A stretch of 64,000 nucleotides of DNA from Micrococcales bacterium KH10 (GTDB lineage Bacteria; Actinomycetota; Actinomycetes; Actinomycetales; Cellulomonadaceae): contig FZPE01000002.1 of NCBI GenBank assembly GCA_900188465.1, positions 315,489 to 379,488 of the forward strand. Reading direction: 5' to 3'. Position 1 is the stretch's first letter; each line of letters starts with the position of its first letter. The translations under genes and the position numbers were made by a program. The notes beneath the pieces are model-generated. The model was not told the origin of the DNA. It made no database searches and saw only the letters and a program-made list of their open reading frames with translations. Below are positions 18,501 to 28,200 of this stretch, one piece after another.

Positions 18501-21500
18501 ATGAACAGTAACATTTCCCGAAAGCCCCAATGGCTGCGCCGCACCTTACCTGCGGCCTCCGCAATTGCAGCGCTCATCGTCACCTTGGTGACCGCCCCAG
18601 CAGCAAGCGCCGACGACGCCGATTGGTTCGTCGAAGACCCCGCCAGTTACGTCAACACCCTGGCCGGAACTGGCTCCGGCGGGCAAGTCGTCGGAGAAAT
18701 CAACAACTTCCCTGGCCCAGCCACACCCTTTGGCATGGTGCAGTTCTCACCCTCCAACGGACACAACGGCGCTGGGTATCGTTGGGGCGACCAACGGCTA
18801 CAGGGATTTGGCGTCAACTTCGCCTCCCAGGGCTGTGGCGCATTCGGTAACTTCCCGATGCTGCCGACCACCATCAATCCCACCAGCGGTCAACCGTGGA
18901 ACCGTCAACACTATCTCAAACGCGACACGCAAGAAGGGGAACCGGGCTACTACAAGGTCACAACAACCGACGCCGACAACCGCGATATCGTCGCCGAGCT
19001 GACTGCCACCGACCGTTCCGGCATTGCGACCTTCACCTTCCCTGCGGGACAGACCCCGACACTGATGTTCCGGGCTGGCCGGATGAACGGCAAGGACGCG
19101 ATCAAGAGTTCGCTCAACGTCAACCCGAACAACCAGACGGTGACGGGTTGGGCGATCAACGAGGGCTTCTGCAGCGCGACGCCTGACAACCAGTTCCGCA
19201 TCTACTACACCGCGAAGTTCGACACTGACTTCACGCACTATGGAGCGTGGAAAGAGGATGACGCGACCATCACCAACAAGACGCGTACCGGCAGTGGTGA
19301 CACCGACGCTGAATTCGCCAGCGTGCACCGCGCCGGTGGTTACGTACGGTTCCCGCACGGAACGACCACTGTACGAGTGAAGTTCTCTACCTCGTACGTC
19401 AAGACCGGTGACCTGGAGCTTGGAAAAGGGAACCCTGCTGGTAGTCAGCACCGGGGTGGCTCGTCCCTGAACCTCGCAACCGAGATTCCGACCCCGGATT
19501 ACACCGACGTGGCTACGGCGGACACCTACCCGAACTACGAGACCGCCTTCAACGAGATCCGCCAGGACACCAAGGCCAGGTGGAACGAGATCCTCGGCAA
19601 GGTCAAGATCTCAAAGACCGCCAGCGAGCGCGACATCAAGACCTTCTATCACTCGCTGTACCGCACGTTCCTTCACCCCAATATCATTTCGGACATTGAC
19701 GGGTACTACCCCACCTTCAAGAAATTCAACTTTCGAAAAGCAGGGGTAACCACAGGGCCGGACGAGATCATGCCCGAGATCAAGCACATCGATCAGGCCA
19801 ACGCTGAGCACAGCACGAACATCAAAGCCGTGTATGCGAACTACTCCGACTGGGACACCTACCGTTCCTGGGCGCCGCTGGCTGCAATGATGGCTCCAGA
19901 AGAGATGAGTGACATCACTCAGACCTATGTGTTGCAAGCAGAGGCAATGGGGCAGCTGCCACGGTGGTCGATGGCGAATGCTTCGACTGGGCAGATGTCT
20001 GGCGACAATGCTTCAGCACAGATCGCTCAGTCCTATATGTTCGGCGCGAAGAACTTCGACGTCGAGCGCGCACTGCACTTCATGTACGACGGTGCGCTGG
20101 GTGAGAATGCCGGTGAGAACACCGGTGGTCAGAACCCTCACTCGATCACTCGTCCCGGTGCAAAGCTCTACAACGAGCTCGGCTACGCACCACAAACACC
20201 GGAGTTCTCCACCGACCACGCCGTCACCGGTGCATCGATCGCACAGGAATGGTCCATTGACGACCTCGCGATCAGCGAGTTTGCACGAGCGATCGGTTCA
20301 GAGAACTGGCCTGACACAGTGCCGTCCAACGTGGATCAAGTGATGCGTGACCGCGCCAATGGCTGGCAGCGGCACATGAATCCGCTCAACGGCTGCCTCG
20401 CAGCGCGTGACATGTCCGGCCACTTCCCTGACGTCACCGACTGCCAGGACACCCCTAAGGGCTTCGGTTACTGGGCCTCCAACACCGGAGGCTTCCAGAC
20501 TGGTGGCGTCACGGGTTACGGTCAGGTCGGATTCGACGAGGCCACCTCCGAGCAATACCTGTGGATGGTTCCGCAGAACCTCAAGGGCCTCGGTCAAGTC
20601 CTCGGCGGTCGTGAAGCGGCGGCAGATCGCCTCGATTCATTCATGGAGGGCGGCTACAACGTCGGCGCGAACGTGCCGAAGATGTGGGCCGGTAACGAAC
20701 CGAACTTCGCCACGCCGTGGGCGTTCAACTACTACGGCAAGCCGTGGCGCACCCAGAAGGTTGTCGACGATATCCGCAATGATCTGTTCGGGTACGGACC
20801 AGATGGCGCCGAACCGGGTAACGACGACCTCGGTGCGATGTCCGCCTGGTATGTCTGGGCCGCACTGGGTATCTACCCCGCAACTCCCGGTACGACGATT
20901 ATGACGGTCAACACACCCAACTTTGACAAGGCCGTCGTCGAACTCGGCAATGGCAACATCTTGACGATCAACGCACCTGGAGCAACCAGCCAGCGTTACA
21001 TCGCGGGACTGTCAGTGAACGGCACGGCGCAAACCGCCACCTACCTGCCCGATGGCTGGCTGGACCAGAACACCACACTGGACTTCGCCTTGTCATCGAC
21101 ACCAACCGACTGGGGAACCGCCGAGGCCGACGCACCGCCGTCATTCGCCGATGGTTCGCAGGCTGTGATCGCCTACGCCCACCCCGTCAAGGTGGCGCCA
21201 GGGGCTTTTGCCACCGGTGACCTCGGCGTGCAACGTGTGACCTCGAACGCAGTCGGTTTCACCATGGATGCGACAATGGCACCGGCAGGACTCAGCGCTT
21301 CGCTGACCGGCAACGGTCAGTTCGACGCCAACGGGAACGCTGTGACCGAGTTCCGTGTGGTGGCTGCGCCTGGACTGGCTGAAGGCGACTACACCGTGCC
21401 CTTGACTGTGATCACCACCGACGGCGAACGCCAGGTACTGAACGTAACCGTGCGCGTCGCACACCAGGGGGGCTTCCTCGACGCCACCAACATCCAGGCA

Positions 21501-22958
21501 CACTCGGCAAACAACGTCCGTGACACAGACTTCGAGCCTGTGAACAACCGCTCTAACGGATACATCCGGGACTTCATGATTGACGAGGGTCTGCCGCTGG
21601 GCGAGGTTCTCAACCTGCAAGAGGTTTCCGGTAGCTCCACCTTGGCGGGTCTGAACGTCTATATTCCGGCTACTGTCGAGGGTCTCTCCGACACTGTGGT
21701 GCCAAGCGGACAAAAGATCGAGTTGCAAAATGATCCGACGAAGATCTCGTTCTTGGGCTCGGCGCGCAATGGCAACACCAACGGCACTGCACAGGTCGAA
21801 CTGTCCAACGGCAACATCGTGAATGTCGATCTGTCGCTGGGTGACTGGGTACTTCCATCCAGCAACGGAAACATGCAGAACGGCACGCTTCAGCCCTACA
21901 GCACCAACGTCAAGGTGATCTGGACACCGGTGCGAGTCCAGCAGAGCAATGACCCTGGTGCATACGTCTTCGCGACTGCGCCATACACCGCTCCGGCAGG
22001 AACCACGATCAAGTCGGTGACCTTGACTGGCGCGGGCGCGGCTGATGAACGCCGCCGGATCTTCGCGATCGCACAGAACACCGACATCGACATCGCCAGC
22101 ACCGTGCCGACTCAGTCGACGAGTGCAGGTTCAGTGTCAGCAGGTGGCAATGTCACGGTGACCGGTGGCGGATTCGTTCCAGGGGAAACAGTGACTGCGT
22201 TCCTCGGTGACAAGGCCGTCGGTACTGGCATTGCTGACAGTTCAGGCAATGTCACGGTGACAGCAACCATCCCGGCACAGACTGAACCAGGCACTTACAA
22301 CCTACGCCTGGTCGGCGAGACATCAGCGGGCGGAGAAGCCACCACTGTCACCGTCACGGCAGCCCCGACAACGCCTAATCCGCCGGTGACACCTCAACCG
22401 ACAGTTTCGTTGTCTGTCAGTTCCGGTCAGACGGTTTACGGTGTGCCGGTGACACTGCGCGCACAGGTTTCAAGTGGCGTGACCGGTCAGGTGGAGTTCT
22501 TCGCCGGTTCGCGTTCATTGGGACGAGCACCAATCGTTGGTTCTGCAGCGCAGTTGCAAGTCGGCAACCTGAACCGAGGCTTATATGCGATCCGGGCTCA
22601 GCTTGTCGGAACTTCCACATTGTCGCAGTCGGTGAACCTGACTGTGACCAAGGCGAAGGCCAAGAGCGTCAAGTTGCTCAAGGCCAAGAAGTACCAGCGT
22701 GGCAAGGTCAAGACCATCCGGGTTCGGGTTGCCAAGTTGAACAACGGCCAACGTGCTGCTGGACGGGTCGTGGTACGAGTTGGTAAGAAGAAGGTCCGTA
22801 CCGTCAAGATCGGGGCTAACAAGAAGCAGGTCAAGGTCAAGATCCCGAAGAAGTTCACCAAGAAGAAGCGCATCAAGGTCCGCGCTAACTTCCGGCCGAA
22901 CGACCTGGCCAACATCAACGTCACTAAGTCGAAGGTGAACACGATGAAAGGTCGCTGA
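18501..22958 (+). CDS. Secreted GH92 alpha-mannosidase-type enzyme
   Basis: This 1485-residue protein is exported through a signal peptide (1 to ~37, cleavage near ASADDA). The GH92 region (~40-880) shows NFPGPATPFGMVQFSP (~69), WDTYRSWAPL (~451), QEWSIDDLAI with the proposed acid Glu583, FDEATSEQYLWMVPQN (~678) and GNDDLGAMSAWYVW (~773). It is followed by a NEW3-like strand-rich segment (~890-985), a beta-sandwich shared with the partner proteins (~990-1180), Ig-like repeats and a basic tail almost identical to that of the 13937-18232 protein. I prefer the ATG at 18501 over the GTG two codons earlier because the weak GAG-type ribosome binding site is better spaced. It is a close paralogue of the proteins at 25274 and 32121. 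It has its own operator-promoter and a terminator at 23101. Confidence 0.9.
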   Translation: MNSNISRKPQWLRRTLPAASAIAALIVTLVTAPAASADDADWFVEDPASYVNTLAGTGSGGQVVGEINNFPGPATPFGMVQFSPSNGHNGAGYRWGDQRLQGFGVNFASQGCGAFGNFPMLPTTINPTSGQPWNRQHYLKRDTQEGEPGYYKVTTTDADNRDIVAELTATDRSGIATFTFPAGQTPTLMFRAGRMNGKDAIKSSLNVNPNNQTVTGWAINEGFCSATPDNQFRIYYTAKFDTDFTHYGAWKEDDATITNKTRTGSGDTDAEFASVHRAGGYVRFPHGTTTVRVKFSTSYVKTGDLELGKGNPAGSQHRGGSSLNLATEIPTPDYTDVATADTYPNYETAFNEIRQDTKARWNEILGKVKISKTASERDIKTFYHSLYRTFLHPNIISDIDGYYPTFKKFNFRKAGVTTGPDEIMPEIKHIDQANAEHSTNIKAVYANYSDWDTYRSWAPLAAMMAPEEMSDITQTYVLQAEAMGQLPRWSMANASTGQMSGDNASAQIAQSYMFGAKNFDVERALHFMYDGALGENAGENTGGQNPHSITRPGAKLYNELGYAPQTPEFSTDHAVTGASIAQEWSIDDLAISEFARAIGSENWPDTVPSNVDQVMRDRANGWQRHMNPLNGCLAARDMSGHFPDVTDCQDTPKGFGYWASNTGGFQTGGVTGYGQVGFDEATSEQYLWMVPQNLKGLGQVLGGREAAADRLDSFMEGGYNVGANVPKMWAGNEPNFATPWAFNYYGKPWRTQKVVDDIRNDLFGYGPDGAEPGNDDLGAMSAWYVWAALGIYPATPGTTIMTVNTPNFDKAVVELGNGNILTINAPGATSQRYIAGLSVNGTAQTATYLPDGWLDQNTTLDFALSSTPTDWGTAEADAPPSFADGSQAVIAYAHPVKVAPGAFATGDLGVQRVTSNAVGFTMDATMAPAGLSASLTGNGQFDANGNAVTEFRVVAAPGLAEGDYTVPLTVITTDGERQVLNVTVRVAHQGGFLDATNIQAHSANNVRDTDFEPVNNRSNGYIRDFMIDEGLPLGEVLNLQEVSGSSTLAGLNVYIPATVEGLSDTVVPSGQKIELQNDPTKISFLGSARNGNTNGTAQVELSNGNIVNVDLSLGDWVLPSSNGNMQNGTLQPYSTNVKVIWTPVRVQQSNDPGAYVFATAPYTAPAGTTIKSVTLTGAGAADERRRIFAIAQNTDIDIASTVPTQSTSAGSVSAGGNVTVTGGGFVPGETVTAFLGDKAVGTGIADSSGNVTVTATIPAQTEPGTYNLRLVGETSAGGEATTVTVTAAPTTPNPPVTPQPTVSLSVSSGQTVYGVPVTLRAQVSSGVTGQVEFFAGSRSLGRAPIVGSAAQLQVGNLNRGLYAIRAQLVGTSTLSQSVNLTVTKAKAKSVKLLKAKKYQRGKVKTIRVRVAKLNNGQRAAGRVVVRVGKKKVRTVKIGANKKQVKVKIPKKFTKKKRIKVRANFRPNDLANINVTKSKVNTMKGR

Positions 22959-23010
22959 TCATGACCGCTGATTGAGTTCAATGCTGGCTGACCTTGCCGA
23001 AACCCAGGTT

Positions 23011-23060
23011 GGTTGAGCCTGTCGAAACCACGAATGATCTCGATCCTTCGACAGGCCTAG
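23011..23060. repeat. GGTTGAGCCTGTCGAAACC-type intergenic repeat
   Basis: GGTTGAGCCTGTCGAAACC starts at 23011, and an inverted partial copy (CTTCGACAGGCC) follows near 23046. Related copies occur at 36781-36965, 41341-41455, 58125-58250 and 63831-63880. Such short repeats are common between genes in actinobacteria. Confidence 0.7.
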
Positions 23061-23100
23061 GACAGCGCGAGCTCGATCAGCGGAGCATCAAAACGCCCAA

Positions 23101-23135
23101 AAGGGGCACCTCGGTCATAGGCCGGGGTGCCCCTT
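23101..23135 (+). terminator. Hairpin terminator after the 18501-22958 gene
   Basis: AAGGGGCACC (23101-23110) pairs with GGTGCCCCTT (23126-23135), extended inward by CGG/CCG, and is followed by TCGTTT. Confidence 0.8.
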
Positions 23136-23157
23136 CGTTTACCCCATCGAAACTCCC

Positions 23158-23204
23158 TTGGCACAGCCACACTGCTTTGATACGCTCAACTGACAACGCT
23201 GTCA
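23158..23204 (+). promoter_or_regulatory. Promoter and operator of the 23264-29971 gene pair
   Basis: The -35 is TTGGCA (23158-23163), the spacer 17 bp, the -10 TACGCT (23181-23186), and the operator TGACAACGCTGTCA 23191-23204. The ribosome binding site of the first gene (GGAG, 23253-23256) is about 50 bases further on. Confidence 0.8.
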
Positions 23205-23263
23205 GCGTTCGATCGCGTTGCCGCCCAACAAGATGACTACATCGTCGTGGATGGAGATACCCC

Positions 23264-25219
23264 TTGGCTTCAAAGACCCAGCACGAGGTGCGCCCGTGGC
23301 GTGCTCACCTCGTCCAATTTGTGTCTGCCACCGCAGCCCTCGCAATGAGCGTGGGTCTAGGAATAACAGTTGCTGCAGCACCAGCTGGGGCAGCAACCCC
23401 GCCAGAGGTCAGCCCTAGTTGGCTGGACTACTACTTCAACAACAAAGGCATCGGCAGTAACCAGGCTGGTGACGCCCCCAATATGGATGGCGGATGGGGT
23501 TTTCATCGTTCCAGTTTGATCGCCGGCGGCCAAGAGGTCACCCACCCTGGTGGTGTCGTGTTCGATGACGAGGTACAACACCCAACCGACGCCAGCGTGA
23601 AGTACCGCATGGGCGGCGCAGTGGCAGGACCATTCACTGACAATATCGAGGCACAGGGACAACGCATCGACACTTCGATCGCACTGGGGTCAGCTTCAGC
23701 CCAGCCAGCGACGAAAGTCGCCTTCGTGTGGACTGCGCACAACGCCAGCAGTCTTGCCGCACAACCATTCACCCTGCATTACAGCGACGACACAACCAGC
23801 ACCGTGAATCTAACACCGCGCGACTGGTGTGCCGCCGAGAACTCGAGCAATACTGCGATCGCAGCACCTAAGCCTCGTTACGGCAGTACCAGCCCAGGGT
23901 GCACAATCTTCATTACCAACGTAATCAACCTGGCTGCCGGTAAATCGCTTGATGCGATTGATCTTCCTGATGAACCTCGCGTGCACATCTTCGCTATCGC
24001 ATCCAACGCAGACACCCAGAACGCGATGAGCAGTTTCAATGCGAACATTGAACTGCCCGAAACCATTACGGTAGGCGATGTCATCACACCTTCTCTCCAG
24101 TGGGTTGGCGAAGCACCGGCAACTACCGAGACGTTCTGGTACGTCGACGGCGTAGCCAGTGAGATCTCCACATCATCATTTGTAGTTCCCACCTCGTGGG
24201 CAGGCAAGTCCCTTGCTTACGCAGCAATCGGCCGAACCCCTGGCTACGCACCATCACCGCAAATCTCTAACGAGGTCACCGTCACACCGGGCGAACTGAC
24301 TGCCATCACCGAGCCGACGTTGGCCGGTTTGGCTCGCGTCGGTGACAGCCTGGTGGTCAACACCGGTCAATACGCGACACCCGCCGAAAGCCCCACCGCG
24401 GTGGGAACCGATATCACTTGGCTCGCTGACGGAACCCCCATTCCTGATGCCGGTGACGAGCTCTTTATCCCAAGCGCAGCACAAGTGGGTAAGTCCATCT
24501 CAGCACGGGTGACGGTCACCAAAGCGGGTTACACCACCCTGGTCCTCACCACCGATGCCACGGCTGCCGTTTTGGCTGCTGATGAAAGTCCGTTCCCGAC
24601 GGATCCTGTTGAACCACCGGTGGAACCGACTCTGCCCGACCCGTTGGTTGCGATTCGCAGCATCGCGTCAATGACCGGCACTGCGCAGGTCGGCAAAGTC
24701 GTCACGGCGCGTCCGGGAGTCTTCGAACCCGCTAGCGCACGAGTGACCTACCAGTGGCTGCGCGGCACTGCGCCCATCGCCGGCGCGACAAACTCGTCCT
24801 ATCGTCTCACTCCTGCCGATGCGAACACCGTCATCTCCGTGCGTGTGATCGCCTCGGCCGTCAACCGGCAGACCACCGAGCAGTTCCTCACCGCTGGAAT
24901 GGTCAGTAACGGGGCGATCGCGACCAAGAAACCGCGGATCGCCATCAAGAAGAAGGCTGTGAAGAAAAGGCAGGTGCGGGTAGGCACGACTCTGCGTGCC
25001 CGTACCGGCAAAGCCAGTGCTCCCGGATCAAAGCTCAAGACCAAGTACCGCTGGTTCGTGGGCAATAAGAAGATCAAGGGCAAGAAAGCCGGTATGGCGA
25101 AGTTCAAGGTCACCAAGAAACTCGCCGGCAAGCGACTCCATGTTCGCGTGACCTACGACGCCAAGGGCTACACCAAGAAAACGGTCAAGTCCGCCAAGAC
25201 CGGCAAGGTGGTGCGCTGA
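23264..25219 (+). CDS. Secreted partner protein of a GH92 enzyme, carbohydrate-binding-like
   Basis: This 651-residue protein has a signal peptide (1 to ~44, cleavage after AGA-type residues). Residues ~46-245 form a beta-sandwich-like domain (WLDYYFNNKGIG, TKVAFVWTAHNA, RDWC, VHIFAIASNAD) that follows the same template as domains fused to the GH92 proteins, for example ~1405-1605 of the 7455-13445 protein. Three Ig-like repeats follow (~255-345, 345-440, 463-555), then a lysine-rich tail. No catalytic motif is visible. I infer a glycan-binding role in trans beside the enzyme, but do not recognise the family as a stand-alone protein. The start is TTG at 23264 with GGAG seven bases upstream. 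The GH92 gene follows at once, so the pair is an operon. A paralogue lies at 30135-32066. Confidence 0.75.
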   Translation: MASKTQHEVRPWRAHLVQFVSATAALAMSVGLGITVAAAPAGAATPPEVSPSWLDYYFNNKGIGSNQAGDAPNMDGGWGFHRSSLIAGGQEVTHPGGVVFDDEVQHPTDASVKYRMGGAVAGPFTDNIEAQGQRIDTSIALGSASAQPATKVAFVWTAHNASSLAAQPFTLHYSDDTTSTVNLTPRDWCAAENSSNTAIAAPKPRYGSTSPGCTIFITNVINLAAGKSLDAIDLPDEPRVHIFAIASNADTQNAMSSFNANIELPETITVGDVITPSLQWVGEAPATTETFWYVDGVASEISTSSFVVPTSWAGKSLAYAAIGRTPGYAPSPQISNEVTVTPGELTAITEPTLAGLARVGDSLVVNTGQYATPAESPTAVGTDITWLADGTPIPDAGDELFIPSAAQVGKSISARVTVTKAGYTTLVLTTDATAAVLAADESPFPTDPVEPPVEPTLPDPLVAIRSIASMTGTAQVGKVVTARPGVFEPASARVTYQWLRGTAPIAGATNSSYRLTPADANTVISVRVIASAVNRQTTEQFLTAGMVSNGAIATKKPRIAIKKKAVKKRQVRVGTTLRARTGKASAPGSKLKTKYRWFVGNKKIKGKKAGMAKFKVTKKLAGKRLHVRVTYDAKGYTKKTVKSAKTGKVVR

Positions 25220-25273
25220 CCCATGTCGACCTCAACTCAACGTTCTTTTCACACCTCTTCGAGGAGAAACCCC

Positions 25274-28200
25274 ATGACGAGCACTCGTCACACCACCAAA
25301 CGAGGCCTACGCCGCCTCGCGGCCACCGCCGCGATCAGCGCATTGGCGGCCACAGGGATGCTCACTGCGCCCGCAGCCAACGCCGACGTATCCTTCGTCG
25401 CCGACCCCGCTTCCTATGTTGATACTTTCTCCGGTACTGGATCAGGCGGACCTGTCGTGGGGAGCATCAACAACTTCCCCGGCCCCGCCGCACCCTTTGG
25501 CATGATGCAGTTCTCACCGTCGAACGGCAATAACGGCACCGGGTACCGTAACGGGAACACCAACCTGCAGGGCTTCGCGGTCAACTTCGCCTCGCAGGGT
25601 TGCACCGCATTCGGTAACTTCCCCGTGCTGCCCACCACCGTCGATCCGACGACGGTAGACCCCGAAGGTTCGCCATCGCCTCGTGAGCCATGGAACAAGA
25701 CCAGCACGATCCTGACTGAAACCGAACACGGCGAAATCGGCTACCTGTCGATGGACACGAGGGATCGCCTCGGCCGGACCATCGGCGCGCAACTGACCGC
25801 GACTGACCGCTCCGGCATGGCCGAGTTCACCTTCCCCGCCGGCACCACCCCAACAGTCATGATTCGTCCCGGTCGGATGAACAACAAGACCGCCAAGAAG
25901 AGTTCCTTCAACGTCAACCCGAATAACGGCACCATCTCGGGCTGGGCGCTGAACCGTGGATTCTGCAGCGCAACTCAGGACAACCAGTACAAGGTGTACT
26001 TCACCGCGAAGTTCGAACAGCCCTTCACGCACTACGGCGCATGGAACGAGGGCACATCGAATATCACCAACAAGACCGTCGGCGTTGACACGACTGACGC
26101 CGAGGTGGCCAACGTCGGTCAGGCCGGTGGCTACGTCCGGTTTGCACCAGGCACCACTACCGTGCGAATGAAGATCTCGATGTCGTTCGTCAAGACCGGT
26201 GACCTCGAACTCGGACAGGCCGATCCAAACAGCAACCACTATGGCGGCTCGTCCCTGAACCTGGCCACCGAAATCCCGACCCCGGATTACAAGACCAACG
26301 ACGCGGTCGCGTACGCAGACTATGCAACAGCATTCGATGCAGTCCGACAGGACACCTACGACAGGTGGAACGAGATCTTACGCAAGATCAAGGTCTCGGA
26401 CACCGCTTCAGCACGTGACATCGGCACGTTCTACCACTCGTTGTATCGAACGATGCTGCATCCGAATGTCTTCGAGGACGTTGACGGTGCTTATGCGGGC
26501 TTCGACCACTTCAAGTACTACGAAGCTGGCCAAAGTGGCACAGACATCCCCGCGACTATCCGCAACATCGCTGACACGAATGCGGAATACGGCATCGACC
26601 AGGATCACATTTATTCCAACTTCTCCGATTGGGACACCTACCGTTCCTGGGCACCACTCGTCGCGCTCCTTGAGCCCAAGGTGGCCAGCGACATCGCGCA
26701 GACTTACGTTCTCTTTGCCGATCAATGGGGACAGTTCCCCCGCTGGTCCATTGCGAACCAATCCACCGGTCAGATGTCCGGTGACAACGCCTCGGCGCTG
26801 ATCGCACAGGTACATGCCTTCGGTGCTGAAGACTTCGCCACCGACCGCGCACTCCACCACATGTACGAGGTCACATTCGGTGAAAATGCCGGTGAGCCCA
26901 CGCCAGAGATCCCGTTGCGCAAGGTGACTCGTCCAGGTGCGAAGGACTACACCGAGCGCAAGTACGCACCACAGACCGTCGAACATCAAACCGACCACGC
27001 TGTGACAGGTGCGTCAGTGGCGCAAGAATGGGCCATAGACGATTTCGCAGTCAGTGAGTTCGCCAAGCGCATTGGGACTGAGAACTACCCGGACAACGTC
27101 CCCGACGATGTAGTGGAGTTGTTCCAAGAACGGACGAACTACTGGCAGAACCACATCAACCCGCTGACGATGTGCCTATCAGCGCGCGATTACGCCGGAC
27201 GCTACCCGGTCGGCTCAGATTGCAACGACACCCCTGGCGGCCACGGCTACCGCGGTACCGTCACCGGTTACGGTCAGATTGGTTTCGACGAGGCCACCTC
27301 GGAGCAGTACTTGTGGCTGGCACCGCAGAACATGGCCGGTTTGGCCGCCATCCTCGGTGGCAGGGATGTCACCGCGGAGCGACTCGATGACTTTATGACC
27401 GGTGGTTACAACGTCGGTGCGAACGTGCCGAAGATGTGGGCCGGGAACGAGCCGAACTTCGCCACCCCATGGGCGTACAACTACCTGGGTCGTCCTTGGC
27501 GAACCCAGGAGGTAGTCGAGGACATCCGTACGCAACTCTTCGGTGTCGGACGTGACGGCGCAGAGCCGGGCAACGACGACCTCGGTGCCATGTCCTCCTG
27601 GTACGTGTGGGCGGCCCTCGGCCTGTACCCGGCTACTCCCGGTGTAGACATCCTCACGGTGAACTCGCCTAACTTCGAAAAGGTCCAGTTCGAACTGGGC
27701 AATGGCAACACCCTGACGATCAACGCACCGGACGCGACGACCAAGCGTTACATCGCTGGATTGTCAGTCAACGGAGTTCCGCAGACGAACACCGCCATCC
27801 CTGATGGCTGGCAAGATCAGGACACGACTCTTGACTTCACGATGGCTTCGTCACCGACGATGTGGGGAACTGCACCCGCTGACGCACCACCGTCATTCGA
27901 CCATGGCTCCAACCAAGTTGTCGCCTACGGCGACCCCATCACAGTCAAACCAGGCGATTCAGGAACACTGGATTACGCGATCCAACGGGCAGCTGCCACA
28001 TCGGATACTTATCGTTTGGACTTCACCGGAGCACCCGCAGGCTTTGTCATCAAGACAACGAAGCCGCAACGCTTCGACTCAACCGGTCGTCATGTGCAGC
28101 CGCTCTCGATCACTGTTTCATCCAATGTCGCTGATGGTGACTACACCTTCCCGATCACTACCGTGACCGGGAACGGTGACCGTTCCACATCCGACGTGAC

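Noticed and set aside
25223-25273. Upstream ATG starts of the GH92 genes of modules A and B (25223 and 32070)
   Set aside because: The downstream ATGs have GAGGAG at good spacing and lead straight into signal peptides. The upstream ones would add 17 residues without a better ribosome binding site.
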